Assembly (NCBI GenBank): GCA_001936135.1
Contig: CP012809.1
Coordinates: 2,095,501 to 2,159,500 of the forward strand
Source of the DNA: Saccharomycopsis fibuligera x Saccharomycopsis cf. fibuligera
Taxonomy: Eukaryota; Ascomycota; Saccharomycetes; Ascoideales; Saccharomycopsidaceae
Direction: 5' to 3'
DNA: 64,000 nt
Both the position numbers and the translations under genes were made by a program. Every line of letters starts with the position of its first letter. The stretch's first letter is position 1. The notes below the pieces were generated by a model. That model saw only the letters and a list, made by a program, of their open reading frames with translations. It had not been told where the DNA came from and did no database searches. Positions 20,137 through 31,105 of this stretch are shown in pieces.

Positions 20137-22377
20137 ATGACCAGCGTTTATTCAAAGTCAGCATCAAACGCAACGGAAATAGACTGGTTCAAAAGTGGGT
20201 TTCCTTCACTTTCTCAACTTGACGCCCTTTTGCGCTGCGTCATTTGCAAATCACACTACGCGGCTCCGGTTATATCGCTGGCGTGTCAGCACTCTTTCTG
20301 CTCTTTTTGCATCCGCAGCTTTTTCACTGCAGCTAGTAGTGCTAGCAGTGACAGTACCAATCGTTGCCCTGTGTGTGGCGTTGAGGTGATTGAAAGCCAG
20401 TTGGTGCCAGTGCCGGTGCTTGAGGAACTTGTGGGGTGGTATGCGGGCAACGCTCCCGGTTTGAATGCGGTGATCAAAAGAAATGGAAATACCGGTAGCA
20501 ATAATAGCAGTGGCAAAGGGGACAGGAGAAGAATACATACAGATTATGAGGCTAATGGGGCAATGCTGATTGTTGACGAGGTAGTGCAGAATGGGAGTAA
20601 TCAACCAATCGAAATAGGCAGCCAAGATAGCAATGGCAGTAATGGTTATGTGGATGCTCAAAATGACAAGAAGCGAGCATATGAAAATCTCCTGAATGAT
20701 AATATTAGTCACAATAGTTTCAATAGTAACAGAGAAGACGAGCAAATTGCGAAGAAGAGTACCAGATCAGCAACAATTTTATCCTCGCCAACGTCAACGT
20801 CGTCATATTTTTACATACCCCGCAAACTCACTGAAGCTAGCTCTTCGAAAAAAATGAAGGATAGCGGTCGTCATAAAGTTGCTACGTCTTCACAAAATGG
20901 AAGGCTGAAGAGCCGAAATTTGTTTTCCATAACAGATGTTTTGAATAAGAAAAGTAAAGACAATAAAGGTAGCAAAGGAGAAAGCAGCCAGAGGACGACT
21001 AGAAACGGGTTACTAAGAAATGCGCTGCGTGAACCGATTGTGATTGAAGACGTTAATCATGCTGAAAGCGATCAGAGTGTTGTGGTGGAGATTTCAGATG
21101 GAGATGGAAACGGAGATGGAGAGGGTGAGGAGGATGAAGGAGACGTTAGCGCTGTATCAATGAATACGCAAACATTGGAAATTGAGCTGCAGAAGATGCA
21201 GCAAAACGGCGATAAGGAGATCAAAGGTAAAGATGAGGATTTCCATGAACTTGTTGACGATGCCGATAAGTTTGGAAGTGATTTGGATGATCTTGATGAT
21301 TTTGAGGCAGAATTAGCGGACTACGCCGATAAGAACTGGATGAAAAGGTCTGCAGATGACAGAGTAAAGAAAGAAATAACTTACCAATCACCTTTGAAAG
21401 GTTTCATGAAAAAAAAAGGAGATCGTGGTAATGAGGCTTCGAGCAACTGCTTGAAATACAGTGCGCTGAAGATAAAGATAGCAGGGCAAGAACTATCAGT
21501 GAAGGATGCGGTTGAATCAAGTCAAAATGGAAAGGATGATATTATTGATAGCAAGGCGTGTAATGGTACCGTTAACATGGAAAACAATCAAATTAACATA
21601 AACAAAGACGCGGCTAATACAATTGACCCAAATATAGCAAATGCTAACAAGTCACAGCTCAACAATGGTGTAACGCTTTTTGAATCACCCACTTCCCGCC
21701 CAAGATACTTGGATACAACCACAGGTGCATATAATCGTAACCATAGCAATATGAAAAAAATGCCAAAGCTCAATTTTAGTCTTCTTTCATTGCCTAAACT
21801 TCGTGAAAAGCTTAAACAGCACAAACTTCCGGCACAGGGTACCAAAGCAGAGCTTCAGGATCGTTACAACTATTTTCAAATGCTTTGGAATGCAAATTTG
21901 GACTCGATGCATCCAAAGTCGCGAAGCCATCTTATGGGAAAGCTAAGTGACTGGGAGAGAATTAAGAATTTGGATGCACATAACAAGAGCTTGTTCAAGG
22001 ATTTCAATGATGAAGCTGGTAATAGCAATAGCTCCAACCAGGAAGAAGGTGATGACGGCAATAGCAGAAATGGTATACCATTGCTGGATTTTGTCAGTGC
22101 CGAAGAAAGATGGAAGAGAAAGTATAAGGATGAATTTCGAGAGTTAGTACAAAAGGCTAAGCAGAGCATGAAGAAGAGTGCTGTAAAATCTAGTGACAAT
22201 GATGCAAATGAAGCGAAAGACGTGTTGAATAACAGCAACTCTGCTACAAATACAAATACAAGTACAAGTACAAGTACAAATACAAGTACAAATATTGCTC
22301 GTGCTAAGAATGATTCAACTAAAAAAGGCGACGACCAAGAACACGATGCCAGTAGAGACGTTGATATCGAAAGCTAG
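20137..22377 (+). CDS. RAD18: Rad18-type E3 ubiquitin ligase
   Basis: 746 aa, much longer than S. cerevisiae Rad18 (487 aa). With the E2 Rad6, Rad18 monoubiquitinates PCNA Lys164 to start post-replication repair. Seen: an N-terminal C3HC4 RING (about 34-82) with the CVIC, CQHSFCSFC and CPVC motifs, and a SAP DNA-binding helix pair (about 541-585) followed by a conserved Rad6-binding-type region. Between them is a long low-complexity insertion holding two hydrophobic-acidic motifs, IVIED and VVVEISDGDG (about 300-325), that fit SUMO-interacting motifs. I find no UBZ zinc finger, which Rad18 proteins normally carry between RING and SAP. The C-terminal tail is a Ser/Thr/Asn repeat. A CTG codon at 20278-20280 (residue 48) lies in the RING where relatives recalled from memory have Thr or Pro. 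Confidence 0.88.
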   Translation: MTSVYSKSASNATEIDWFKSGFPSLSQLDALLRCVICKSHYAAPVISLACQHSFCSFCIRSFFTAASSASSDSTNRCPVCGVEVIESQLVPVPVLEELVGWYAGNAPGLNAVIKRNGNTGSNNSSGKGDRRRIHTDYEANGAMLIVDEVVQNGSNQPIEIGSQDSNGSNGYVDAQNDKKRAYENLLNDNISHNSFNSNREDEQIAKKSTRSATILSSPTSTSSYFYIPRKLTEASSSKKMKDSGRHKVATSSQNGRLKSRNLFSITDVLNKKSKDNKGSKGESSQRTTRNGLLRNALREPIVIEDVNHAESDQSVVVEISDGDGNGDGEGEEDEGDVSAVSMNTQTLEIELQKMQQNGDKEIKGKDEDFHELVDDADKFGSDLDDLDDFEAELADYADKNWMKRSADDRVKKEITYQSPLKGFMKKKGDRGNEASSNCLKYSALKIKIAGQELSVKDAVESSQNGKDDIIDSKACNGTVNMENNQININKDAANTIDPNIANANKSQLNNGVTLFESPTSRPRYLDTTTGAYNRNHSNMKKMPKLNFSLLSLPKLREKLKQHKLPAQGTKAELQDRYNYFQMLWNANLDSMHPKSRSHLMGKLSDWERIKNLDAHNKSLFKDFNDEAGNSNSSNQEEGDDGNSRNGIPLLDFVSAEERWKRKYKDEFRELVQKAKQSMKKSAVKSSDNDANEAKDVLNNSNSATNTNTSTSTSTNTSTNIARAKNDSTKKGDDQEHDASRDVDIES

Positions 22378-23983
22378 TCAGCTACTTAGCTGAAGCATCA
22401 CAGATTTCAAAACTTTCGTTAAATTTGCATCTTTAAAACCTCACCTTGTATTATATGACTTTTTCATTTCTTTTTATACTCTACGTCTCATTTTAATATT
22501 ATTTTCCATTGCATTTACTCATTTTTATAGGTGCATGGGTAACTTTCAAATCTGTAGTATTTACTCGGGATTTTTGTTTACACCACCATACTTTGATTGT
22601 GATTTATTTGGATAGGCTGTAAAGCAGCCATCCACTTTGTGACTGCCGATGAGATACGACATAATTACAGTTTTTTTTATGTGCAAGGTGTTGCTTTATG
22701 CCATAAAAAATGGGAAACGTAAAATGGCAGCCATCAGCATATGACAGCACCGGCTATGTCCCAGTATAATAGTTGACCTCACCCATGTTGGGGTTGTGCA
22801 TCTCACCACAAGCCCCGTTGCCAAGCCACTTCGCTGATTAGCAAGAAAACACTTGGAATTTGCATTATGAGGTGCGTTTAGCAATACACGAGTGTAGCAT
22901 TTATAATCAATTACCAATAAGAATCACGTGAGTATATTACATAATACATTAGCAAATTATTAAACGCAGGGAACGCCGCCGCAAAAATGTGACAATAAAA
23001 ACACACAAAACGGCAGACAAGTGCTTCTTAATAGTGGAATGTCAACAAAAAGTCCATACCGACGTTTATCGTCATTGGAAGCAGAAGAGCTTTGCGGGAA
23101 GTTCCAAGGAGCACAGTCAGTGTATACAGGATGTCGATTCCAACAACCAGCCTTGCTGTGAGTTGTCCAGTCGCGGAGCCATGACCGTATCGCGTAGTAT
23201 AAACCATCGTAAAGCAGCCTAGCAGCCTAGCAGCCTAGCACCGCGGAAAAGGCGCGTGGCTGGCAGATAGATCAAAAAACACTGTAGGTCTCATCTTGCC
23301 ATATTGACAATAACCAGTACTCGTGTTTAAGACCATATTGCTCCAGCTTCATTTCTGACCTCAAAACACCTTCATCACCATAATTATCACGCTCATCATC
23401 ATCGTCCCATGCTGCTTGATCTGTGAAGCAAGCACTCCACTCTTTTCCTTCAGCTCAACTCTGTTTTGTAGCAACACGGCAGGGAACACAAGCGCCGTTG
23501 TTGCTTCATTGCTGGCCTCCCGTACACACTCACCATCTAACCTGTCACCCATATATCTACATTCGGTTCACATCACGCCCTGCCAGCTTTTTCAATTAAA
23601 ACGCATCTTGCTTTCGAATTTCATCTACAAGCGCTTGTCCTCGCTCGCATTCATCTTCCATCTTCCCATCTCATCCCATCTCGCTTCCAGCCCTCCATTT
23701 CCAATAATTGTCTTACCTGGAATATCTGTTTTGGATTCTTTTTTATCCATCGGTGTTTCCTCCATCCATTTCTGCTATTTTTTTTTTCCTTTACCTCATC
23801 CTTGTTGTACATTGTCACATTGTCTATTCGATTTCTCACCAGATCAGTACTGAGATCAGGGCAGATATCAAACAAGTGGAACGAAAACCCATCATCAACA
23901 TCACAGACATCATCATCGACATCACGACCAGCATCTCAAATCACTTGCGCTGAATAAAATTATAAACCACCATCTAACACACA
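22378..23983. other. Long upstream region of the arrestin gene
   Basis: 1.6 kb without a gene. It has three copies of the octamer CAGCCTAG at 23215-23238, and from about 23400 to 23980 the top strand is strongly pyrimidine-rich with CATCAT-type stretches. That composition suits a long 5' leader and core promoter for the downstream gene. The 145-codon frame at 23416-23853 within it is a by-product of the same composition. Confidence 0.45.
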
Positions 23984-26146
23984 ATGCCTAGTGAGCCTTT
24001 TGTGGTAAATTTGGGCGCTTCCAATCATAGTCCTGTTAGAGGCTGTCCCGGAGTTCCTAAGACTTGTCCTCGTGTTGATAGCGTCTTGGAGATTCGTTCC
24101 AAGAATGGCTCCTCATTTGCTATAAACACCATCATTCTCGAGCTCAACACCATCCAATCAGTCAGTGTTCCAGCCAATGGCGGATTCAGTTCCACTGACG
24201 CTTCGAGAAAATACTGTATCTACAAAAACACCATCTACAAGAGTTCTGATGACAACAAGCCAGAAAGAATTCTCGGCATGGATTTGCCCTTTGTTATCCC
24301 ATTGAATAAAGATGTCGTTTCTAGTGGTAGAAATTCGCGCTGGAATGCTAAAACGGTCCATAATTTAACTGTTAGAATTGGTTGGAGCGGATCCAAACTA
24401 GAAGTTTTTTCAATTTCTTTTCCCCTAATTATTAAAAGATACGACACTTTGCCATTGTATCGTCAATTTAATGAACCAATTACTAAAACCATTGACTCAC
24501 CCGATAGAAACATTCTTGTGGAGTACTCGCTACCAAACACATCGGTGGGGCCTAAAGATGAGCTTTTAATATTTATGAAGATTTTCCCCAACCAAATTTT
24601 TCTAAACAACCTTGAGAAACTTAATTCTTCCACCACCGGTAAAAGGTTATCTTTCATGAAACGCAAGCCACCAGTATTCAAGCTCAAAAAAATTTATTTT
24701 GAACTACGGGAAGTGTTAATTTGTCACGAAGGGGGGTTAGGATCCAAACAGACTAAACTACTTTCCAAGCAACAAGACTTTGATGCTGAATTAGGAACAG
24801 ATGGTATAACTACGCAAATTTCATTTGATTTTCCTTCGGATGTGAAAAATATTATATCCAATTCTTCGTCAAATGCATTGAATGCTACCTCACAGTTGAA
24901 AAAGTTGCCGTTGGGTTCGCTAAATTCAAATAACAGCCATAATTTAAGCAGCGGTATCAATGCTACCATTGACAAGAAAAGCAACAACAATAGCGCCAAC
25001 AACAATAGGCACAGTATTGATGGATATAGCAGACCTCAGTTAACGAAACGATTAACTGGTGGCTTGCTTTCAAATAATAAGCGCCGCAGCTTGGATTTGA
25101 AGAATTCAGGATCTATCAATTCGTTATCTTCAGGCACGCTAGTTGAAGATGATTTGAATAGCAGCAACGTGGGTGCAGGCACTGGCGCTGATGTACATAC
25201 AAATGCAAACGCTGCAAATAGTTCATTTGATGATTCAAGCAACGATAGCGTCCAAATGATGGAAGTCAAACCAATGCCATCGGTTCAATCCATGGGACTC
25301 AATAACAATCATAAAACCTTGACCACGAACACAAAGCTTCTTGAGGAAGTTAATACTGGGGTGCCATTGACCCACATGCAAGGTTTCACCACAAACGGTA
25401 AACTTTTCTCCATCAAGTATGAATTAGTATTCAAGATTAAAGTGAATAACTGTCCTGCTATCAAATTCTCCCAACCGGTAACCGTGTCACCATATGATCG
25501 GATTCAGAGTTCTAAGATTTTGAAATGGATCATCAAGGAATGGGATATGGCTCAATTTATTAATAACACCACGTTTCAGACAAATTTCAATAACGAAAAA
25601 GTGAACTATATTAACAGTTTCACCGCTAGCACTTCCAGCGATGATAGTGGCGATGAATTTGGCAATAATAACACCCCACGACAGCTCTACAAGAGAAGCC
25701 AAACGGTTGATGATGCAAATTTCAGAGCTAGTATTAATCTTTCTGCTAGTTATAACTGTAACCAAAAAAACAACATTAATCAATTCTTAACCCGCAGCAT
25801 GAACGGTAACAACCATAACAATAACTACACCTACGGCGGCAGCAAAAATGCCAACAACAACAACAACAACAATAATGGTTATTTTGACTATACTATTGGC
25901 GCATTTCGTAGAAGCGCCACCGGCACTGAGTTAGGAGGCGGTCCAAATTACTACAATCCATCAGGCAGCCTTAATGGCTATGGCAACACCGGCGGTAATG
26001 ATGTTGATCAATACGGGCTAACCATATATCAAAGCAAGCCATTCCATATATACAGGCCGCAAAATCAAATGGATTGGAAATTATTGGGATTGTCTGAAAA
26101 AGCCATTGGTGCTTATGGGAAGTCATTGATTCACTATATTGATTAA
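23984..26146 (+). CDS. Arrestin-related trafficking adaptor, Ecm21/Csr2-like
   Basis: 720 aa. Alpha-arrestins of this type recruit the Rsp5 ubiquitin ligase to nutrient transporters so that they are endocytosed and sent to the vacuole. Seen: an N-terminal arrestin half (about 15-190) containing a PGVPKTCPRVD motif and a YDTLPLYRQFNEP motif that I associate with the Ecm21 (Art2)/Csr2 (Art8) branch; an arrestin-C-like part (about 170-300 and 465-520) interrupted by Asn/Ser-rich inserts; and a Tyr/Asn-rich C terminus with IYRPQNQMDW-type conserved residues. I did not see a canonical PPxY. The branch assignment is from memory of the motif and moderately sure. Confidence 0.65.
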   Translation: MPSEPFVVNLGASNHSPVRGCPGVPKTCPRVDSVLEIRSKNGSSFAINTIILELNTIQSVSVPANGGFSSTDASRKYCIYKNTIYKSSDDNKPERILGMDLPFVIPLNKDVVSSGRNSRWNAKTVHNLTVRIGWSGSKLEVFSISFPLIIKRYDTLPLYRQFNEPITKTIDSPDRNILVEYSLPNTSVGPKDELLIFMKIFPNQIFLNNLEKLNSSTTGKRLSFMKRKPPVFKLKKIYFELREVLICHEGGLGSKQTKLLSKQQDFDAELGTDGITTQISFDFPSDVKNIISNSSSNALNATSQLKKLPLGSLNSNNSHNLSSGINATIDKKSNNNSANNNRHSIDGYSRPQLTKRLTGGLLSNNKRRSLDLKNSGSINSLSSGTLVEDDLNSSNVGAGTGADVHTNANAANSSFDDSSNDSVQMMEVKPMPSVQSMGLNNNHKTLTTNTKLLEEVNTGVPLTHMQGFTTNGKLFSIKYELVFKIKVNNCPAIKFSQPVTVSPYDRIQSSKILKWIIKEWDMAQFINNTTFQTNFNNEKVNYINSFTASTSSDDSGDEFGNNNTPRQLYKRSQTVDDANFRASINLSASYNCNQKNNINQFLTRSMNGNNHNNNYTYGGSKNANNNNNNNNGYFDYTIGAFRRSATGTELGGGPNYYNPSGSLNGYGNTGGNDVDQYGLTIYQSKPFHIYRPQNQMDWKLLGLSEKAIGAYGKSLIHYID

Positions 26147-26180
26147 TTGACTGGTTTTGAGGTTTGTCAGATGTCTCTGG

Positions 26181-26220
<40 letters not shown>

Positions 26221-26366
26221 TGTGTGCTCATTTTTGCTTCGTTCAATTCTTCCTGTTCTCAAGTTTTATTCATTGTTCCTACCGTTGAGTTAAAAGGCTC
26301 CTATTTTGTTTATCGTTATCTTTCCGCATTAATTCTTTGTACATTATTTCATTATTTTTCTGGCCA

Positions 26367-26397
<31 letters not shown>

Positions 26398-26934
26398 CTC
26401 ATTAACTTTCTGTTTATAATTGTGTTTTACTGCTTTTTTGCTTTTGCTATTTGCTTCTTGATTTTATTACCATTTGCTCTTTACTGTCTATCGTTCATCT
26501 AGCCAATTATATTATGCTTTTTCTTGTCCTTTTCTACCACGAAACTTACATATCCACTTTTTTTCGTTATTTTTTAGCTCAATTTTAATGTTTCTTTTCA
26601 TGTTCTACCTACCGTCTTACCATCTTTTTGAATATTTTGCTGCTGTGCTCGTATGGGGATATCGGAATATATAAAGGCTGTCCATCGTATTTAGACTTCT
26701 TTTTGCCATTTGTATGTTAAACATGGGTGAGTTGCCGCTGGTTTGATTGCTTTTGCTGAATCATTTTACACTTGCTCTTTGGCTTACACCACCCCCACCA
26801 CCCTTACGTGGTTATAGACTCATATTCTTTTCATTAAAAAACGTTTATAACTTTATTACCAAAAGGAAATAACACAAATAAATAAACAGGGTAAACCCGT
26901 ACCCGATCCCTTGGACTGCTACCGCAGCCACAAC
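26147..26934. other. Convergent 3' flanks with two long T-tracts
   Basis: 788 bp between two convergent genes. It has T38 at 26182-26219, 35 bp after the arrestin stop, and T29 at 26369-26397. The top strand between and beyond them remains T-rich. I see no gene in it. Confidence 0.55.
26182..26219. repeat. T38 homopolymer
   Basis: 38 consecutive T residues starting 35 bp after the arrestin stop codon; a second tract of 29 lies at 26369-26397. Confidence 0.95.
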
Positions 26935-28407
26935 CTACTCTACATTGTACTGAGCACTTCTCGACTGCTGCTTTTGTTCATTTTTCCAACTTCCTTCAAA
27001 CATATGCTTGACATAAGCCAACTCATCTTCTTCATCCTTGGCACCCATTTGCCCCACTCCGGGACTAAAACTAGTGATTGGCAATACGAGCACGTCATCA
27101 ATAAGGATTGGCTTTTCCATGCCGGTGAAAAGTTTCCAGTTGATGATTTTGGCATTTTCTAAAGCGTCAAGTTTTGGGTCCGATAGGCCGTTGGCTGGTT
27201 CAGAGAGACGCAAGTTTGGATTGATGATGAATCCGTTCTTGGACGTAAGCACTTTGCTAGCGTGTCTGCTTTCTTCTTCTTCTTCCTCGTCATTGCCGTT
27301 TTCATTGTTGTTTTCGTTATTGTTATTGTTATGTTTGTTTGTGAGCGGAGCGGTGATTTTAGGCGGCACTCCGGTATATATGTCATTAGGGGTAGCCTTG
27401 TCATGGTGAGTAGCCACGTTATTCAAGTAATTGAAAATTTCATCAGTGAAAATGCCCGGGCCGGTCCAGTTCATTATATCCGCGCCTTCTTCATTTCCCT
27501 TTGCCAATTTCAACTTGCCCTTTTCTAGTCTCTCGAGAGTGATCTCTGTGATTTTGGTAATGAGAGCCCCAAGCAATGGATGCCCTTTCTTCCCCTGGAT
27601 TGTCCACTGGCAGAATTGAATTCTTCGCGCATACCATTGAGCCCAGTCTGGTCTATCAGGATCGGCTTCAATGCCAATGACTAGGCCAACGTTGTTTGGC
27701 TTGCCGTAAACCTGCTCAGCGTAAGATGGCCAAGTATCGACTTCCTTCAAGTTGAAAGTATCAATGTCACTGTACACCCCGCCACGAGCAAAAACAATCA
27801 AGTAGCGGAAAAAGTCTGCTTTGAGGATAGGATGGGGAAGCAGCTCGTATGCTTTGAGAACATCGGGCACCGTTTGGTACAATTGACGAATCAATTCGTG
27901 ACATGCACTATCGGGGAGAATCTTATGGACAAAACTCGGGTTTAAAGCAGCCCAACGGCGTACTAGATGTTTGAAATTGTGTGGGAATTTGCTGCTTTCT
28001 AGATCAACCTTCCAAGTTTGCCAGATGAACTTAGGAATGGGTTTGTGTGGATTGTATGGAAAATGGAATGCAAGCTGTTCGCGAAGGGAAGCCTTCTCTG
28101 AAAGAGAATTTTGTTGTGATGACGGAGTAGTGGAGAATTCCAAAGACGGTGAAGGAGATGATGTCTTGGGTGACGGGTTCTTAGGGTCAATGTTGTTCTG
28201 ATTGTTATTATTGTGATTGTCATTCGCTAGAGACTGTCCATGGGTCTTGAGGTTGATTTCGTCTGCCAGTTTATTGAGTTTGTATTTCATGGCAAACTTG
28301 GCATAGTAGGGTCCATCGGGGTTGGAGCGGCACACGAGATGGAAAAGGATGTAAAGAGCACCGGTCAAAATGAGGGCGACCCTGACTTTCTTGGAAACTG
28401 CGAGCAT
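26935..28407 (-). CDS. OCH1: Golgi alpha-1,6-mannosyltransferase, GT32 (Och1)
   Basis: 490 aa, about 100 longer than C. albicans Och1 because of Asn/Glu/Ser-rich inserts. Och1 adds the first alpha-1,6-mannose that starts the N-glycan outer chain in the cis-Golgi. Seen: a short cytosolic tail and signal anchor (about 8-25), a low-complexity stem, the conserved IWQTWKV block (about 130), the ILKADFFRYLI and GGVYSDID segments with the metal-binding DxD near residues 216-218, IEADPDRPDWAQWYARR, NWTGPGIFTDEIF, and a C-terminal VLVLPITSFSPG block. The close paralogue Hoc1 shares most of these; strong likeness to Candida Och1 favours OCH1. Confidence 0.8.
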   Translation of the reverse strand: MLAVSKKVRVALILTGALYILFHLVCRSNPDGPYYAKFAMKYKLNKLADEINLKTHGQSLANDNHNNNNQNNIDPKNPSPKTSSPSPSLEFSTTPSSQQNSLSEKASLREQLAFHFPYNPHKPIPKFIWQTWKVDLESSKFPHNFKHLVRRWAALNPSFVHKILPDSACHELIRQLYQTVPDVLKAYELLPHPILKADFFRYLIVFARGGVYSDIDTFNLKEVDTWPSYAEQVYGKPNNVGLVIGIEADPDRPDWAQWYARRIQFCQWTIQGKKGHPLLGALITKITEITLERLEKGKLKLAKGNEEGADIMNWTGPGIFTDEIFNYLNNVATHHDKATPNDIYTGVPPKITAPLTNKHNNNNNENNNENGNDEEEEEESRHASKVLTSKNGFIINPNLRLSEPANGLSDPKLDALENAKIINWKLFTGMEKPILIDDVLVLPITSFSPGVGQMGAKDEEDELAYVKHMFEGSWKNEQKQQSRSAQYNVE

Positions 28408-28895
28408 AGGTTACGGAGTTGGAGTTGGAGTTGGAGTTGCGTTGTATTAGAGCGCCATGGGACAGAGAGATAGAGGACAGAACCAAAGGTGGTAGAGTAT
28501 AGAAAGGAAGGAAGGATGGAAGAATGAAAGGATGGCTGTTTTAAACAGTGAAACGAAGGGTCGAATTGTCAAATTGTCAAATTGTCACTGCTGGAACGTG
28601 GTCTTTATAACCAACGATTCAGAAACGCTGGCTGCACCGCCCCTGGCAGGATTATTCTCTGCTGAGACAATCGCCTTAGAAAGAAACTTAGCACAGGCTT
28701 ACAGCAGCAGACCATTGTTGCCGAAGCACGTGACAGGGTCTAGACCGCCAGAAAAAAAAAAGTTTTCAATAAAAATCAATTAGCTAGAGCAGAGCAGAGC
28801 AGAGCAGAGAAAGACAAGAGAGGGTGCTGATGAAGACGGTACGATACCAGATATTGTACCAAGCTGCTCTGCAATAATATACATAAACACACAAA
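28408..28895. promoter_or_regulatory. Divergent OCH1/MTR3 promoter
   Basis: 488 bp shared by two divergent genes. Four tandem GGAGTT hexamers (28415-28438) lie 8 bp from the OCH1 start, so the OCH1 leader would carry AACTCC repeats. Four tandem AGAGC pentamers (28786-28805) lie about 90 bp before MTR3. Confidence 0.5.
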
Positions 28896-29843
28896 ATGGA
28901 CAGAAAAAGAGCAACAGGCCCAGATAGCGCCCTCCCGTTGGTGTTTGCCCAACCGCAGCAGCCCCAACAACCGCAACAAGCGTCGCTGCCTAAACTGCCT
29001 CAGGCCATCAGAAACTTCTTTGTTCAGACAGGGGTAGTTGATAACGCCAATGGCTCCTGCTATTTGGAAGTTGACGGCACCGCCATCATTGTTTCCGTAT
29101 ACGGTGCCAAACCAATCAGAGGCTCTTCCATCACCACTGCAAGTTTCACCGTTAGCTCCAAGCTCTCCCCAAACGTTGGCGACCTTGCAAACTTCAAATC
29201 ATACAGATTTCAGCAACAACAGCAGCGAAATGCTGGTGCTAACCAACAAGAGCTAGAAGTCGACGAAATATCGGTTGATAATGACAACGACGACGACGAC
29301 GACTATTTAACCACTACTTCTTTTGCCAGAACCCAGCATTCTCAGCTTGAACAGAAACTCAGCACTTATATCCAACAGGCATTCATGCCTCTGGTGCTTT
29401 TACACAAATATCCGAAGTCCACCATTGAATGTTTTGTTAACGTTCTCACTAATGACCAGACCTCAAATAATGATTTGCTTTCTTTGATCACTTGGGCAGC
29501 AAATTGTACTGCTCTAGCATTGGTGGATTCTAACCTTGAGCTCAAGGACATTGTTTCCACCGGCAGTGCCCAGCTCACAAGTAAAAGCAACGACAGCAAT
29601 GGTAACTCAAACGAAATAGTGATTGATCCATTGTATGGTAGTGGTAGCAACGATGTTGAAGAGAGCGCAAGAGCAGTGGTGTCATATATGAATACCACCG
29701 ATTCCATTGTGGGACTTCTAGTGGATAGTCAAACTGAACTCAGTGATTCAGTGGTAAGTCAGTTGGTTAATGGTTGTAATACGATGGCTAGGGAAATCAG
29801 AGCAAATATTAACGGCTACCTCGTGAATAGCTTGGGCGGTTGA
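28896..29843 (+). CDS. MTR3: Exosome core subunit Mtr3
   Basis: 315 aa, against about 250 in S. cerevisiae. Mtr3 is one of six RNase PH-like, catalytically inactive ring subunits of the RNA exosome, needed for 3'-end processing and decay in nucleus and cytoplasm. Seen: a Gln/Pro-rich N-terminal extension, then the RNase PH fold beginning at about residue 35 with a TGVVDNANGSCYLEVDGT stretch and VSVYGAKPIRGSS, the landmark of the Mtr3/Rrp4x group; a Gln-rich plus acidic insert at about 105-140; and a second half with conserved ALALVDSNLELKDIV. The length difference is explained by the inserts. Confidence 0.85.
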   Translation: MDRKRATGPDSALPLVFAQPQQPQQPQQASLPKLPQAIRNFFVQTGVVDNANGSCYLEVDGTAIIVSVYGAKPIRGSSITTASFTVSSKLSPNVGDLANFKSYRFQQQQQRNAGANQQELEVDEISVDNDNDDDDDYLTTTSFARTQHSQLEQKLSTYIQQAFMPLVLLHKYPKSTIECFVNVLTNDQTSNNDLLSLITWAANCTALALVDSNLELKDIVSTGSAQLTSKSNDSNGNSNEIVIDPLYGSGSNDVEESARAVVSYMNTTDSIVGLLVDSQTELSDSVVSQLVNGCNTMAREIRANINGYLVNSLGG

Positions 29844-31105
29844 AGACTGAACTGCTGTACTATATTGGGTTATATACAAAAAAAACAAAAACAAACAAAC
29901 TTGGCATTCGATGTTGCTGCATCACTTTTTAGTGTACCATATATTATAAACGTTGCAAAGAAAACGGTAATCTGAGAAAGAACGTGTTTTGATTAAATAT
30001 TGTAAGGACGTACTCTGTAGTGAAAAAAAAAAAAAGAAAAAAAATTGAAGGTACGTGAGACAAAACACGAAGAGGTTGGTTTCTTCTAAACACATGAAAT
30101 CTTTCCGCATGTTTCCTGCTTTTGTAGATCTTTGAAGAATTGGAAATGCTTATGCCTAGACAGTCTCGAGTATATTTTTTAGTGAATGTGTTTGCCAAAC
30201 TTTGCGTAACATTAACCAAAAAGAGGCTCTTTCAGTTGCGTCTGCGAAAAGCCTGTGAACTGGCTTATAGAGAATGCAGTTGTTCTGTTACAAGCTACAG
30301 ACCAAAAGCATGTGCAGAGGCGAATTAATATATAATTTGTAGCCGGTCAAAGGCACATACATGTGTGTGTTCAACGAGCTGTAGCTGGAATACAGTGTTA
30401 TTGTGTATCATGACAGTACAGCAGACAACCTGCTCTGGAAGTTGTCTCGACGCACCCATAATTCATGATATTGATTGCCAACGGTTTGCAAAGCATCTTT
30501 TCTGCGGCTGAAGTGCATCAGCCGCAGACAGATCACTCACTATATCTAGCTGACCTTATGCTTACAATGCCATAGTAATTTTTTGACAGGGTACGGTAAA
30601 TTGTAAATTCTTTGTCACATGTGAAGCCAGTGAAAACACTACATACACAATGATATGTTTGATATAAGATGGCACGGTTCCTTATACTTTTCTACGATCC
30701 CTACCTCGACATTTTACTAAATTTTTGGGGTGGGAGACCAGACTTCTTTTACATCTACAATTTTGCAGTTTTTCTTATGTACCGGCCAAGAGCTGCCAAG
30801 TTCTCAAGAAAAAACTAAAATCTGTTAGCAGCAAAAAAAGAAACAAAAAACCGTTGAAAAATCCCGCGTTACGCAGCACCCTGCAGTCTTATCTTCGGAG
30901 CCCTGAAAAAAAAAAAAAAAAGAAAAGCAAAAAAGTAAATAAAAAATAAAAATTTTTCTTTATCATCTCGAACAAGTTATTGTTTATTGTTTTTTTTTGT
31001 TTTTGTTCTGTCACTATATATACCGGGCCTGATACTTTCAATCTCAATTTCCGGTCTTCTTCTATCTTTGAGATTTTGCATCATCAAACAAATACCTAAT
31101 TCAAT
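29844..31105. other. MTR3 3' flank and AAH1 promoter
   Basis: 1.26 kb between two rightward genes. A TATATATA box at 31015-31022 lies 84 bp before the AAH1 ATG. A-runs occur at about 30019-30043 and 30906-30921. I looked for tRNA boxes and box C/D patterns and found none that hold. Confidence 0.45.

Noticed and set aside
23416-23853. 145-codon rightward frame upstream of the arrestin gene
   Set aside because: Ser/Phe/Leu/Pro-rich because the strand is pyrimidine-rich; no recognisable protein features.
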